Source of the DNA: Ianthella basta
Lineage: Eukaryota; Porifera; Demospongiae; Verongiida; Ianthellidae
NCBI GenBank assembly: GCA_964019415.1
Contig: OZ025875.1
Coordinates: forward strand, 7,671,306 to 7,735,305
DNA length: 64,000 nucleotides
Direction: 5' to 3'
Every line of letters starts with the position of its first letter. Within the stretch, counting starts at the first letter, position 1. This document shows, in pieces, positions 23,361-35,249 of the stretch. Under the pieces are notes generated by a model. The model was not told where the DNA came from. It saw only the letters and a program-made list of their open reading frames with translations, and searched no databases. Made by a program: the position numbers and the translations under genes.

Positions 23361-25366
23361 GACTGTTGATGAATACTGACTGTACCTCTGAAGTGTATAA
23401 GTGGTTTACTGTAGTTTAGAGAGTAGAAGGATATTGAGACATGTCTTGTAGTACAGTAGAAAGTAGCAGAGTAGAGTGTAGAATGTTTTAGTTTGCCTGT
23501 TATCACTTTATCACTACTTCCTTTATTGCATGTCTGTTTGCTTCAGATCCAGTAGTGCTGTGTATATCTTTATATTAGTAGTAGTGAAGTGGTCTCCTTC
23601 TCTGTACATGAGACATGAGTTAGTGTGAGCAGCACTTTGAGTGAGGTACGTAGCAGTTTGAGTGGATGTGTCCAGTGAATGTGGATCAGTGTTGTGTATG
23701 CCTATACATGCAGTGTAGCCACTGCTGTGTGCATGACAAGTGTGAGGTGTTTGTGATGACTGCATACTGTAAGTTGTGAACCATGCAGACTGAAACAAAT
23801 GTTATTGAGGAGACAGTTGGTCACTATGTGTGGGTGCATTGCATTGTGAAGTGACATGTGAAGATATAGGAAGTTATATTAGGCAGTATATGTACAGTAG
23901 TGATAGCTGTATACATGTATTAGGTAACCACATCTCTACAGCAGACAGCCCCTCACTCCCATAAAGCATTCACCACTGAGATACGAATCCCCACGGCAAC
24001 CCCCCCCCACCCTTCGTGCCCTTATATTAGCTTGCTCTGATCGATTGTTGAGCAATGGCGGATTAGCCAGAGGCTCTGGGTTCGATTCACGGCAGCCCTG
24101 ATTATGTCTATAATTGGACACTATCCTATCGGACTACAGACCTAGGAGAGCCCCTTCCATCGGGCCTCCACTGCTGTGAACACGCTCATGATCCCTCGTT
24201 GATCCGTACTTCTCACACAGCAATTATCCCCTTACCTTATCAACAATCGCAAGCTAATATTAAAGGACACGAAAGGGGGGTGGGAGGGATTGCCGTGGGG
24301 CGCTGTAGCTCAGGGACGACCTGGCCTCCTAGGATACGGTCCCCCCCTCCCCCCCGGAACGCGTCTCCTAGGAGATGGGTTCCATCCTAGGATTCGAGTT
24401 CCCCCCCCTGTTGGGTTTGCCGCTTAGGACCGTGGTTCCCCTTCTATAGGATACCAGTTTCCCCCATATCGGGCGCTGCTAGGCCACTGTTTCTTTCCTG
24501 CCCTTTAATTTGCCATTTCAGAGTCTTCGGACGTGCACGGCGCCCTGATGTGTCTGTAATTGGACACTATCCAATCGGTCCACGGACCAAGGAGAGTCCC
24601 TTCCATTGGACCCCCACTGCTCATGGTTCCTCATTGATTTGATTTGTGTGGTTTCTTGCCTCAACAAACAAGGAGCTGGGCGGAGTTGGTGTAGTTTCAG
24701 TTCCGCCTGAGGAGCAACTTCTATGACTTTATAGCTATACAGAATCTGACTTGTACTACTACACAGTAGTCTTACAATGGACAGTGCCACTCAAAACCCT
24801 ATTAAGCTGTAAAAGACCAGCTTAGCTGCTAGACATTCTCCTTGCGGACACCAGAATTGTGCTACAGGTTAATCTATATATGATGACTTCCACTTTGAGA
24901 GCAAAAGAACCCTCCTCCCCCCCCCCCCCCCCCCCCACACACACAGTCTCAGAGCTGTGTACAGGCCTGAGTTTAGTAGCTTTTTACTAGCTTCTGTCGT
25001 CATTTCTGTGTCGTTTAATCATGCAACCTTCGGTTATCCCGGGGGATACTTTATACGGGGGACATATAAAATAAACTGTGACACTGGACACACGGCATAC
25101 AAAGTGCATGTCCACAGAACAGGAATCCTGTAATATATATGTGACAGGTTCCGTGCCATTGGCTATGGCCTGCTTTACATCAATTAAAACATTCTCAATC
25201 CTGTACAGCTCAATTGTTATGGATATTTTTCTGTGATATAAGTGAAACCATACATAGATAAAGCCATAGACAACCAAGAAGCAATCCAGGGTCAGTTTGA
25301 TTTGCGGTTTCTTACCTCAAACAAGAAATTTAAGGAGGAAGGAGTTGGTGTAGTTTGGTACTAAAG
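23361..25366. other. TMR3 to TMR4 spacer
   Basis: It starts with about 390 bp of array 3' flank, then a foldback element (23991-24298), C-rich low-complexity DNA (24310-24480), and a decayed copy of the array leader upstream region at about 24630-24700 (TTTGTGTGGTTTCTTGCCTC). A poly-C run is at 24918-24935. A minus ORF at 24987-25277 has no recognisable homology and is not called. Confidence 0.5.
23991..24298. mobile_element. Foldback element with tRNA-like interior
   Basis: Left arm CCACGGCAAC...ATTAGCTTGC (23991-24035) is repeated inverted at 24249-24298 with a few mismatches. The interior contains GGTTCGATTCAC, a match to the RNA polymerase III B box, so part of it may be SINE-derived. 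No ORF. Confidence 0.5.
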
Positions 25367-27160
25367 ATGTTCCCTCTGTCACTGTTAGTTCAGACTCTAC
25401 TGGGCTGGACAGAAGGTGAGGGGAAGTGTTCCTCTATCAATACTTCACTGACTCAACCAGAGAGTGTCAGTGTGTTCCACTTTGTGTACACTGATCTTGT
25501 TCCTTCTTCAGTTGTGAAGACACAGTCCAGAAGACAGTCAGCTCTTGTCTGTTCTCTACTGGTTGTCTCCCTTCTGCTGCCTGCTGCAGTGGGAGGAGAA
25601 GGTGAGTTGAGAGACCTCTTCATATGTACTCCCTATAGTGTATATAGCTGTGTGTCACTGTGCACCAGTCACAAGACTATGTATGTATGTTGTGGACACA
25701 TGCACTAGCTGAACACTCGATGTTTACTGGTCTAGCTCTACAGCTTGCACACTCTGTATACATGCTTACATATGCATATACGTGTCCACCACCATTACAG
25801 AATGTGTTCAAGGAGTACTGCCAGCAGAAACAATCAACTTGTACGGGCCCTCATCAAGGAATACAGAGCTACCCTCCACCTCTAGGAGCACACTGTATGT
25901 CTTTCCTTCAATGAACTTTAGCTGTAATGGAATCATCACTGACATCAGGATGAGGATGCAGTTTATTGCAGGATTGCCTACTAACAGTAATATAACTCAA
26001 GAAGTGGTAGTCTACTTTCTCCTCTTCCACGATGAACTGAACTCACCAACCAGAAGAGTCACTCACATACTCCTCAACACAACCAACACACAACAGGAGC
26101 TTTCCAATGAAATATGGACTAACAGTGATCCTCTTTCACTGCCTGTCACAGAAGGAAGTTTCATTGGGTTAGCAGTACCAGACAACAGGTCTCCCACCAT
26201 GTTCACCAAGGGCATCAACTTATCACCAATAACATCTGAAAGCGTCACAGCACAATTTTATCAGCTAGCTGTATCCTTCAGTGAATTTGAGGGAAGAGTG
26301 CTAGAAGCAGCCAGGACAGCAGACAGCAGTCAGTTCACTACACCGATAGTTCCTCTACCACTGATTGATGTCTCATTCAGTGAGTGACTGTCAACACACA
26401 CATGTCCAAAGCACACTGCACAGATTGCCATACACACGTGTGCTTTCATTGACGTCTTCCTTGTCACATGCATGTTAGGCCAGCACTGACTTCCTCTCCC
26501 ACCCCATGCATTCAAGTAGTGCCTCTGTTGTTTGCACCAGCACTCCTGTTGTCTACCACAAGTCACTTGCTCACTCCTATAGATACTTCTTCAACTAGCA
26601 CCCCACCACCCAAGACCACTGCTAACATGCCATCACAGCTGGTGAGCATTGTGACAGCAGTGGTGGTGAGTGCTGTGTTGATACTGGTGGTGGTGGGGCC
26701 GGTGGTTGCCATGGTGACAGTAGCACTGTGCAGGAGGTTGAATGAGGAGCATGTTGATGAGTATGACGAAGGCATGAGGTCTCAGAGGGCAGACGACACA
26801 CTCACGTCCACCATCTACTATGAGCTAATGAGTCCGGATGTGAATCACACCCACATTCACCATCAGCCCCACCCACTTCACGCTCCCCACACCAACACTA
26901 CATCAGACAATGGTGATCACATCACAATGCAGGACTGCCCCGCCTACCAGCCCATTGAGGACACACCCATCTCAGTGGAGTACGCTAAGGGTGATCACAT
27001 TGCAATGCAGGACTGCCCTGCTTACCAGCCCATTGAGGACACGCCCATCTCAGTGGAGTACGCTAATGGTGATCACATCTCAATGCAGGACTGCCCCGCC
27101 TACCAGTCCATTGAGGACACACCCACTTCAGTCACTGGAGATTGCACCTACATCTCTTAG
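25367..27160 (+). CDS. TMR4: type I receptor with triplicated tail motif, about 453 aa
   Basis: Exons 25367-25415, 25512-25601, 25801-26379 and 26517-27160 join in phase. The fourth acceptor (TTCAAG|TAGTG after a pyrimidine tract) is inferred. Leader and ectodomain follow the family. After the membrane segment and CRRLNEEHVDEYDE the tail has YYELM, then three direct repeats of about 27 residues with MQDCPAYQPIEDTP, the first two ending SVEYAKG or SVEYANG. The last repeat reads YQSI, and the C-terminus is CTYIS, so the tyrosine of the usual DYTYI is a cysteine. The tail is the longest in the array. Repeat expansion here multiplies candidate phosphotyrosine sites. Confidence 0.78.
26912..27110 (+). 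repeat. Coding tandem repeat in the TMR4 tail, three units of about 81 bp
   Basis: GGTGATCACAT and GCAGGACTGCCC recur three times in frame. Two units are present in TMR6 and one in TMR2, TMR3 and TMR5. Confidence 0.9.
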
Positions 27161-28164
27161 TGATGGTAGAATCACGACTGTACCTCATGAAGTGTGTGAG
27201 TGGTTTATAGTACTAACTTGTTGTTAGCTAACTCAGAAACCTCGCTCTAGTGAGTGAAGCGGTAGCTAGCACTTGTACTGTGCAATGTCAGAAGAATCTC
27301 ATTTGATAGGCATAAAGCTTGTGGAGTTGAGCAGTTGTGTTACCTGCTATGTACAGCAGGGTATGATATGTAAAAGAACTAAAACAAGTATTTCGAGTTA
27401 AAAAACTCGTGGGGCGCCAGGGCGCCCCTGAACCTCGAACTACTTGCTAGCAATTTTCCCATGTACGTTCAGTAAATCAGATAGTTGGGGGTACAGTATT
27501 GTTGTTGGCCTGAAAGATACATCAAGACACACTAGACCGTTGGGTTTGCAAGAGTTTCAAGTCTCCAGAGCAGTCAGCCATATCCAGTGAAAGCATCCCT
27601 ACCAAACTGTCAAATGTTTGCCTATTGCTTTTTGATCTATATTACATTCTGAATGAGCAATTGTTACTTTGTGCCTGGAGGAGGAGTGTGCTGGCTAAAA
27701 AGCTACCCTATGATGACTCTATGAGCGAATCATGGCTATAATTATGTGTCATGACTCGCTGGTCTCCCATTATTGGCCTACGGGTCACTAGACTTCTGTT
27801 GTATTTAGGGCTGTACCTCGCAGAAAAACAGTTACGTAAGCTTCCTACCACAATAATATTACTTAAACATGTTCTAGAAACACTTTGCGTTCTTTGGATA
27901 CACGGCGAAATCTAAAGAAAGATGGTTTTGAGCCTAGCAAACAGAAAGCGTCGAGCGCGCGGCCATTTTACAATGTCCGTCAGTGATAATTGGAGCTGTA
28001 TCTCGCAGAAGAGACGTTCCTTAGGCTTTTTATTAGTATCACTCTATTAACACATGTTTATGACCACATTTCGTTCGATTAAAACACGGCGAAACGTCAT
28101 TAGAGTGGATTTAAAGCTTTGTAAAGATTGACGTGAGCGCCGCCATTTGCAATGACAGAAATAT

Positions 28165-28770
28165 ATATCAATCAATGAATCAATCAATCAATATTTGAGT
28201 GCATCATGCCATACAGCACTAGGGCCCAGGCTGGCCCAAAGCAGCACTATATATATACAAACATTTACATAAAACTGTTTAGATGATGTCCTTCACATAT
28301 ACAATATACAAATCAGTTAAGGGCCTGCAGGGTATAGGGAATTCATTCTGGCCCTATGTGCCAAAACGCGCCTTCCACATGGTGTGGATATCTGCTGCTA
28401 TCTTGTGGTTGTGGCAAGCCAGGCACAGGAGTCTTGCTGTGGTATCTTCATCAGAATTGGAGGAATGATCATGACATTGTTTCAAAAGTGCCTCACGATG
28501 TCCAATCCAGGCTGGGCACCTGATCAGCCAATGGACCACATCTTCCACCTCTCCACTGTCGCACTCTTTGCATACTCTTTCCTCCCTCTTCAATCCATGC
28601 CATCTGCCCGTCTCCATTTGAAACGGTGCAGTACCTCCCCTCAGCTTGATCAAGACCCTCCTCTCGCTTTTCATCTTCACATTTGCACAACTAGATTCTT
28701 CTTCATACTCCACAATCTTCTTCAGCATCGACAGCTTTGGTTTGATCTCTAATTCCTGACTAGATTCTTT
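28165..28770 (-). mobile_element. Non-LTR retrotransposon 3' fragment (zinc-binding end of the RT protein)
   Basis: The minus frame ending at 28354 reads KLRGGTAPFQMETGRWHG, then EERVCKECDSGEVEDVVHW and a CPAW motif, the C-X2-C...H-X4-C zinc-binding domain that follows reverse transcriptase in many LINEs. The reverse transcriptase and endonuclease are missing. The 3' end shows a tail of repeated ATTG/ATTC units (28165-28195), as LINEs of several clades do. The frame upstream runs into a TA repeat, so the copy is 5'-truncated. Confidence 0.75.
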
Positions 28771-28800
<30 letters not shown>

Positions 28801-28801
<1 letters not shown>

Positions 28802-29340
28802 GCCACCACCACCTGTGCCAGTAGAGTATCTGCGTCAGTTGGTCATAGAAAAAGACCATTAGTGCAAGTTACAGTAGCCACCACCACATGTGCCAGTAGA
28901 GTATCTGTGCTAGTTGGTCATTGAAAAAGACCACCAGTGCAAGTTACAGTGGCTCCGGGCCAGCACATGCAAGTTACAGCTGGTGAGAACCTGCACCGCT
29001 GCCATTGGAATGCATGCTGCAGCAAGCAATTGTAAGCTTGCCTAAGGGCATGCCATTGAATTGAGAGTGCATGGGAAGAAATTCAATGGCATGCCCTTAG
29101 GCAAGTTACAATTGCTTGCTGCAGCATGCATTCCAATGGCAGCGGTGCAGGTTCTCACCAGCTGTAACTTGCATGTGCTGGCCCGGAGCCACTGTAACTT
29201 GCACTGGTGGTCTTTTTCAATGACCAACTAGCACAGATACTCTACTGGCACATGTGGTGGTGGCTACTGTAACTTGCACTAATGGTCTTTTTCTATGACC
29301 AACTGACGCAGATACTCTACTGGCACAGGTGGTGGTGGCT
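28801..29340. repeat. 262-bp near-perfect inverted repeat, 17-nt loop
   Basis: The arms 28801-29062 and 29080-29340 are complementary apart from one indel and very few mismatches. Each arm contains three spaced copies of TGTAACTTGCAC or its complement. TA dinucleotides (28768-28800) precede it, and further single copies of TGTAACTTGCACTG with GGTGGTGGT follow to 29520. There is no ORF. A transcript would fold into a long double-stranded hairpin. Confidence 0.9.
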
Positions 29341-29759
29341 GCGATATTGTAACTTGCACTGTGTGGTGGTGGTGGCGGTGGTGTTTTTTTCTAGAGCAAT
29401 GGCGCATATACTGAATGCATGCATTGAAACTTGCACTGTGTGGTGGTGGTGGCGGTCGTTTCATCTAGGAATGCATGTGGTGGTCGTAATATTGTAACTT
29501 GCACTGTGTGGTGGTGGTAGTAGTATATGATAGCAGCACCTAATGTGCATGGTGGTCTGTTTTCTTTCAGCTGTAGCACATAATATGCTACTCATTGCAA
29601 CTTCCACTGTGGTGGTGATAATGGTTGTATTTATCTATTGGTGGTCTAGTAGCTGAATATTGTGGCTGGATAGTTGTGAGCAAGTGTACGTGTGGGTGCT
29701 GCTCTGCTCCAGCATAGCAGCAAATGCCTACAAATTGGTGCCAAAATGTGATTGTTCAA

Positions 29760-30130
29760 AACAACGCCTCCATTTTGTGACTAATTAAGCAATCCTGCTA
29801 ATGACATGAGCAAATGGGCCATCTAACTATGTCCACTTAGTATCAAGACTTAGCAGGGCCGGGTAGGTGGGATATGCATTGAACCTCACTTTTCTCGGCC
29901 ATTTTGCGACTAATTAAGAAATCCTGCTAATGACATGAACAGTTGGATGATCTGGCTAGGTCCACCAAGTGTCAAGACTGAGCGGGCCTGGCTGGTTAAA
30001 TAAATTGTACACCTCACATATGTCGGCCATTTTGAGACTAATTAAGAAATCCCGCTAATAACATAGGAAGGTGGACCACTTGGATGTGTCCACCAAGTTT
30101 CATGTCTCAACGAGCCCAGTTGCATTAATA
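29760..30130. repeat. Tandem repeat of about 128 bp, three units
   Basis: Units share CCATTTTG[CA]GACTAATTAAG followed by AAATCC[TC]GCTAAT and CCACCAAGT. Divergence between units is 15-25 percent by eye. No coding signal. A short hairpin (AATATAAATGCAC and its complement) lies at 30152-30199. Confidence 0.75.
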
Positions 30131-31989
30131 TACAAGATACCACTATGCATCAATATAAATGCACCATACATTAAGTGTTCTCCTATGTGCATTTATATTA
30201 GTATTTTGCAGGCTGCTTGTAGAAGAATGAAGACTTAATTAAAAATTCCGTCTCATTTAAAAGTGTTAAAATCTCCCATACTTCAAAGCCATACCTAGCA
30301 TATGCTCACAGAAGACTGATTGAGCTATTATATCCCACTTTGGCTTGGAACAGTACCATGCATGTACTGTCCAAAACCATCAAGACATGTTGCTCACCTG
30401 AGTGTACTTAGGCTCCAATACTTGATGTGCCCACACAGATATACAACGGTGGATAGAAGGTGCAAAATGTTGCCTACAGATTGTTAGCTATAATTGACTT
30501 GATGCAAAAGCAGCAACATGCTCACAGAAGAAAGAGGTCTATGATGTTGCTGCATTGTAGACTCATATTGTAGCTGATGTATATCAGAATGGTGCCATAG
30601 ATAGTGTTGGCTGCAGCTCTTTACTGTATGCAGCACTCATTCACACTCCCATTTTGGTTCTCATCAGTCTATATATATTCTTCAAGACCATTCAGGAAAG
30701 ACTGTGGCACTGGCTTGTGTTTTGTCTCCCAAAAAAGGATACACAAGTACGTTTGCTTCACAGAAGGAAGAGGTTTCCCATGTTGCCGCCTTTTAGTCTC
30801 ATATTGCATCTGATTTACATCAGTATGGTGCCATAGATAGTGTTAGCTGCAGCGCTGTAGCATGACAGAGCACGAACGCTCTCCCTTTGGCATGGTACCG
30901 CGTTTGAAAAGGTTAAGTAACCTGAATCCCGTATACGCAGACCGTAAACGGACGAAAAACATGGCGTCATTTTCCGTAACGGAGGGAAAACGTGCGGCGC
31001 TCTTCGCAGGCGCAGCGAATCATCTTCCGTATACCCCCTTATAACCATCACCATGCGGTGCTCTGTAATAATCCCGAGTTTCGCGTCGATCGCGTGCAAA
31101 CTGCGTGAGGAGTTTGCGAACAAAGGATTTGAGCTCTACCAAATTATATATAGAGATACGAACATGAAGCCATACGAATACCTAAATCTGAAAACAATAT
31201 AGGGGCGCCTTCGGTGCCCCAAAAAGCAAGTGTGGGGGTTGAAAGGCCCTAGTCTCGTGTAGCTGGCTGTTTTCTCACTCCATTTTAATAGATGACATCA
31301 TAACTCCTACAGGCTGATGATGTCAGCATATTATTGGAGGCAGGAATAGAAGTCAGTTATGCAAGATTTTTATAGGAAGCATCCTTAAATTAAACCATAT
31401 ACCTAAAATGTGGTATCATACAGAATCAGATGGAACTCACTAGGGGTGTGCCGGAAGGATGCCTGTACATGTACAACAACATACCATAATTAAGTGTGTC
31501 ATGCACATGACAGACTGTCCACATCCTCCACAATACAATTGCAAATGGCAATAGAGGAAGTCATCAGAGATAGCTAGCTACTTGCATGGCTTTATATAGG
31601 TCGCTGACCCAGCTATGGAATCACTGTGTGGTAGGTAGTGATAATGTCATGCCATTTGCCATTAATATCGGCCAACCACTCTTATATTGAGCTGCATGTA
31701 CCAAACCAACCTGCATGCTGCGAGCTCAGTGCCAAAGATCTAGGTATGCATGTGTACTTACACTATACATTACATGTCTACCTTAAGCTACAGTATGTAC
31801 TACATTCACTTCATGTCGTGTCTACAACACAGTAATGAACACATGGATTGTACATCCATGGCTACACATACTGTACATACCAAAAGGGGATCAAATTCAA
31901 ATTCTGTGCCAGCAGCTCACACTGTCATGCAATATAGCATGAATTTAAATTGAACCAGTTGTTCAAACACATGCAATTGATATTATTCA

Positions 31990-32855
31990 TCACTCTGTCT
32001 CGCTGGATACAGGCTCCATCAGTAGGGTCGTCCTCCCTCGCTGTTGGCCATGCCCCCTGTTGACGTGGGGTGAGAGACTGTACTCCTTTTGCTCCTCCAG
32101 GTCTTGCACAATACATTTGTAGCCAAATTTGGTTGGCATGGTAACGTCTTCTGCACGTGGCTTTTTGTAACTGCACAAGATGACAAAGATTGTACAATGT
32201 GTGTGTGTTGTGCTGTGCGTGTTTGTGTGTGAGTGTATGTATGATGAGTGTGTGTGGGTTGCAAGTGTGTTCCGTGTTTGTATGTTCCATTGCTTGGTGT
32301 GTGTCGTGTTAGTGCATGCGTTGTGTGTGCTTGTGAGTGCATTGTGTTGTATGTTGTGTGTACATGTACCACACATACTGTACATGTGTGGGCTTGCAGT
32401 AGTTGCTAGTGAGGAACACTCCCCAACTGCTCTAAAATAGTCCGACTGGTAGTATGGCAGTCCAATACAGCACACCCACTGGGGGAGTACTGTATGCCCC
32501 ATACAGCACACTTATTGGGTAGTACGTCTCATACAGCACACTTATTGGGTAGTATGTCTCATACCGCACATCTTCTACCAGTCATACAATCGCTAGCTAC
32601 TCTGAATGGTTGCAGCACAATGCAGAATGGTACTAGGAAGCCGGCGGCAATGGGAATCCCCACTAAGTTGTATACAGTGGCCCATTTGAAGTTCAGTCGG
32701 ATCTTCCACACTGTTCGCCGTGACAACTCAATGGCAGCAACCACATCAAAGAGATTGTCCTGGGGGTGGGGCAAGCAGGAGGTATGGCCTCATGGAAGTC
32801 ATCAACACACACACGCGCACACACACATTTGCACACGTACACACACACACAAACA

Positions 32856-32888
<33 letters not shown>

Positions 32889-33029
32889 CACACACACACA
32901 CACACACATGTATGTACACACACCTTGACCAGAACAACATCAGCTGCTTCCACGGCAACATCTTGTTCCTATGGCAATGCCAACATCTGCTTGAGCCAGA
33001 GCAGGTGAGTCATTGATACCATCACCAAC
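31990..33029 (-). pseudogene. Decayed copper-ATPase-like 3' exons (copy at 32-33 kb)
   Basis: Three exons match the copy at 48-50 kb. Exon 32924-33029 ([20 protein letters not shown]) has lost 5 bp just before the TDVAVEA block, shifting the frame. The next exon starts at 32759 ([20 protein letters not shown]) but is cut at about 32605, after VLQP, by a 140-bp deletion that also removes its donor. The last exon 31990-32170 is intact (YKKPRAEDVTMPTKFGY to SSETE). Two independent lesions make this a pseudogene. Confidence 0.85.
32830..32922. repeat. CA-rich microsatellite at an ATPase-like donor
   Basis: On the minus strand the exon ends CAAG and the intron begins GTGTGTGTAC, then (GT)n; the same arrangement as at 49556-49670. 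Confidence 0.85.
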
Positions 33030-33049
33030 CTGGGCAGGAGGTAACAAGT

Positions 33050-33815
33050 GCGGGACAGGTGGGGGGACAGGTGGGGGGACAGGTGGGGGGACAGGTGGGT
33101 GGGACAGGTGAGGGGAACAGGTGGGGTGACAGGTGAGGGGACAGTTGGGGTGACAGGTGGGGGGACATGTGGGGGGACAGTTGGGGTGACAGGTGGGGGG
33201 ACATGTGGAGGGACAGTTGGGATGACAGTTGTGGGGACATGTGGGGGGACAGGTGAGGGGGACAGGTGAGGGGACAGTTGGGGTGACAGGTGGGGGGTCA
33301 GTTGGGGTGACAGGTGGGGGGACATGTGGGGACAGGTGAGGGGGACAGGTGAGGGGACAGTTGGAGTGACAGGTGAGGGGACAGTTGGGGTGACAGTTGT
33401 GGGGACATGTGGGGGGACAGGTGAGGGGGATAGGTGAGGGGACAGTTGGGGTGACAGGTGGGGGGACAGGTGAGGGAAACAGGTGGGGGGGGGGCAGGTG
33501 AGGGGGACAGGTGGGGGGACAGGTGAAGGGGACAGGTGGGGGAACAGGTGGGGAAACAGGTGGGGGGACAGGCCCCGGTGAGGGGGACAGGTGAGGGGAC
33601 AAGTGAGGGGACAGGTAAGGGAGACAGGTGGGGGACAGGTGAGGGGACAGGTGCACGGGAGGACAGGTGGGGGGACAGGTCAGGTGACAGGTGGAGAGAC
33701 AGGTGGGGTGAAAGGTGGGGTGACAGGTGGGGGGTACAGGTGAGGGGAATAGGTGGGGGGGACAGGTTGGGGACTGGTGGGGGGACAAGTGGTGGGACAG
33801 GTGGGTGAAAAGGTT
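33050..33815. repeat. G-rich minisatellite, about 12-bp unit GTGGGGGGACAG
   Basis: More than 55 imperfect units with G4-G7 runs every 12 bp on the plus strand. It lies in the position of the ATPase-like intron. Related arrays are at 39095-40110 and 49795-50230. The long Pro/His/Thr and Gly/Trp/Arg ORFs over it are artefacts of the repeat. Confidence 0.95.
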
Positions 33816-34399
33816 AACTTGCAACAAGCTATGACGAATTGGTGTAGTTTTTATCTTGGAAGAAGTTGTACGTAATGGGTTAGATCAGCATTGGATTACA
33901 TAAATTTTGCACATGGTGTATAGTCTTAATTATATAATGGGAATAAATATATAGTAGTTACGTATTTGGATGGCATCACACTGTAGCTCTTACATAATGG
34001 CTAATTAAACAACCACTAGTATAGTGTTACACAGTGGTACCACACCAGCCTGCATGCTACACTGAGCTCAGTGTCAAAGATGTTAAAGTTGCAATAATTG
34101 GACAGTATCACACATGCAGTGAGGTGTAGACACTTGGCTAAGTGATCACTGGGAGTGCTGCACCAAATTAAACTATAGCCAGCTGCACTGAATTAACTCA
34201 TGCACAATCATTACAAAAAGGCTGATAAGGCTGGGGGTCAGTGATCATGCACTCTGCCCTATAATTTGTATGGCAACCATGCAGTGATGTGAGCTGTAAT
34301 GATTAAAATACATATACAGCTCCAATTTGCTGAGACCTGAATGTATAGAGACCATACAGTACATACAAACCAAGGTCATTGACTGACTACACACACCAC

Positions 34400-35249
34400 A
34401 CAAGCAGTCATTTCATGTTGTGTACTGTACACACTGTACAACACTGTATGTGTACATAGGGGAATGGAGGAACAATCAAATTGTGTGTGTGTGTGTGTGC
34501 GTGCATGTGAACGTGTGCATGTGTGCTGTGTGTGTGGTGTGTGTGTGTATAGCTACCCTGTCATGTGTCCATGTTGCACGTTGGACCACAGACCCTCCTC
34601 CCTCTCCCCTCTCCCTTCTCCCCTCTCCCCTCTCCCCCTTCCCCTAGACCTTACCTTGTTGGTACACCATCAGATCAGTCTGTAGCTAGTGTGCTGTGTC
34701 ACAACACACAAGGCAATACAAGCTCTTAACAACCAAGTATTGCATGGACTCTTCCATCTTGTAACATACATATGGTACAAATCATACAAATATTAATATT
34801 GTATTTTCATGTACTAATTGTGTTGTTGCCACATAATTATTAGTCCACTTCTACTAGTGTCAATGCTGGTCCCTAGTCTCCCTGGTCGACCTTCATGATC
34901 AGTACCTTACAATGCAGCTGGTGGTCTCTTTCCTTGTAACACTAGTACATACAATGATCAATGTAACGTTGCTTGCACTGCATGTGATGTAACTACATTA
35001 TGTAACATGACATACAGTATAATATTCACATCTTGCACTGCATGTATGGCATTATAATGTGTACCCATGCATATACTTTATATAATTAGTGCCATGCAAT
35101 TAGAGTGTCTCTACAATAGGAATCCTGCATGTGTAATATCTAACAAGCTCCATATTAGCTAAGTGAAACATACAAGTGAAGGTCAGTTTTGTGTGGTTTC
35201 TAATGTCAACAAAGATGGGGGAAGGAGTCCGTGTAGTTCAGTACTAAAG
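34400..35249. pseudogene. Remnant of the last intron/exon of the 384-aa gene, plus TMR5 promoter
   Basis: TG-rich DNA and a C-rich pyrimidine tract (34590-34645) are followed by a degraded last exon (CACCATCAGATCAGTCTGTAGC) and 3' UTR similar to 10744-11323. The ISRE-like element upstream of TMR1 is altered here (GAAACATACAAGTGAAGG at about 35166). The paralogous interval is 40700-41561. Confidence 0.6.

Larger units (their letters stand above)
27385..31220. mobile_element. 3.84-kb composite insertion relative to two paralogous sites
   Basis: Left flank (TAAAAGAACTAAAA) and right flank (AAGCAAGTGTGGGGG) are directly joined in the paralogous sequences at about 42866 and 37225. Everything between them here is therefore an insertion, or a deletion in both others. 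The left end folds as CAAGTATTTCGAG...CTCGAACTACTTG around GGGGCGCCAGGGCGCCCC; the right end has GGGGCGCCTTCGGTGCCCC. Inside are two diverged 180-bp repeats (27800-28150), a LINE fragment, a large inverted repeat, a 128-bp tandem repeat and other repeats. No complete transposase is seen. Confidence 0.65.

Noticed and set aside
24310-24420. Possible tRNA gene (TGTAGCTCAG and GGATTCGAGTTCC)
   Set aside because: A- and B-box-like words are present, but no cloverleaf with paired acceptor stem can be drawn; at most a SINE remnant.
24987-25277. 96-codon minus ORF with a hydrophobic start
   Set aside because: No recognisable motif, no paralogue in the duplicated flanks, and no splice or TATA signals seen.
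33050-33815. Pro/Thr/His-rich and Gly/Trp/Arg-rich ORFs of 100-370 codons (also 39095-40110 and 49795-50235)
   Set aside because: They come from a 12-bp G-rich minisatellite, are open on both strands by periodicity, and start with no sensible N-terminus. Only the ATPase exons embedded at their ends are real.
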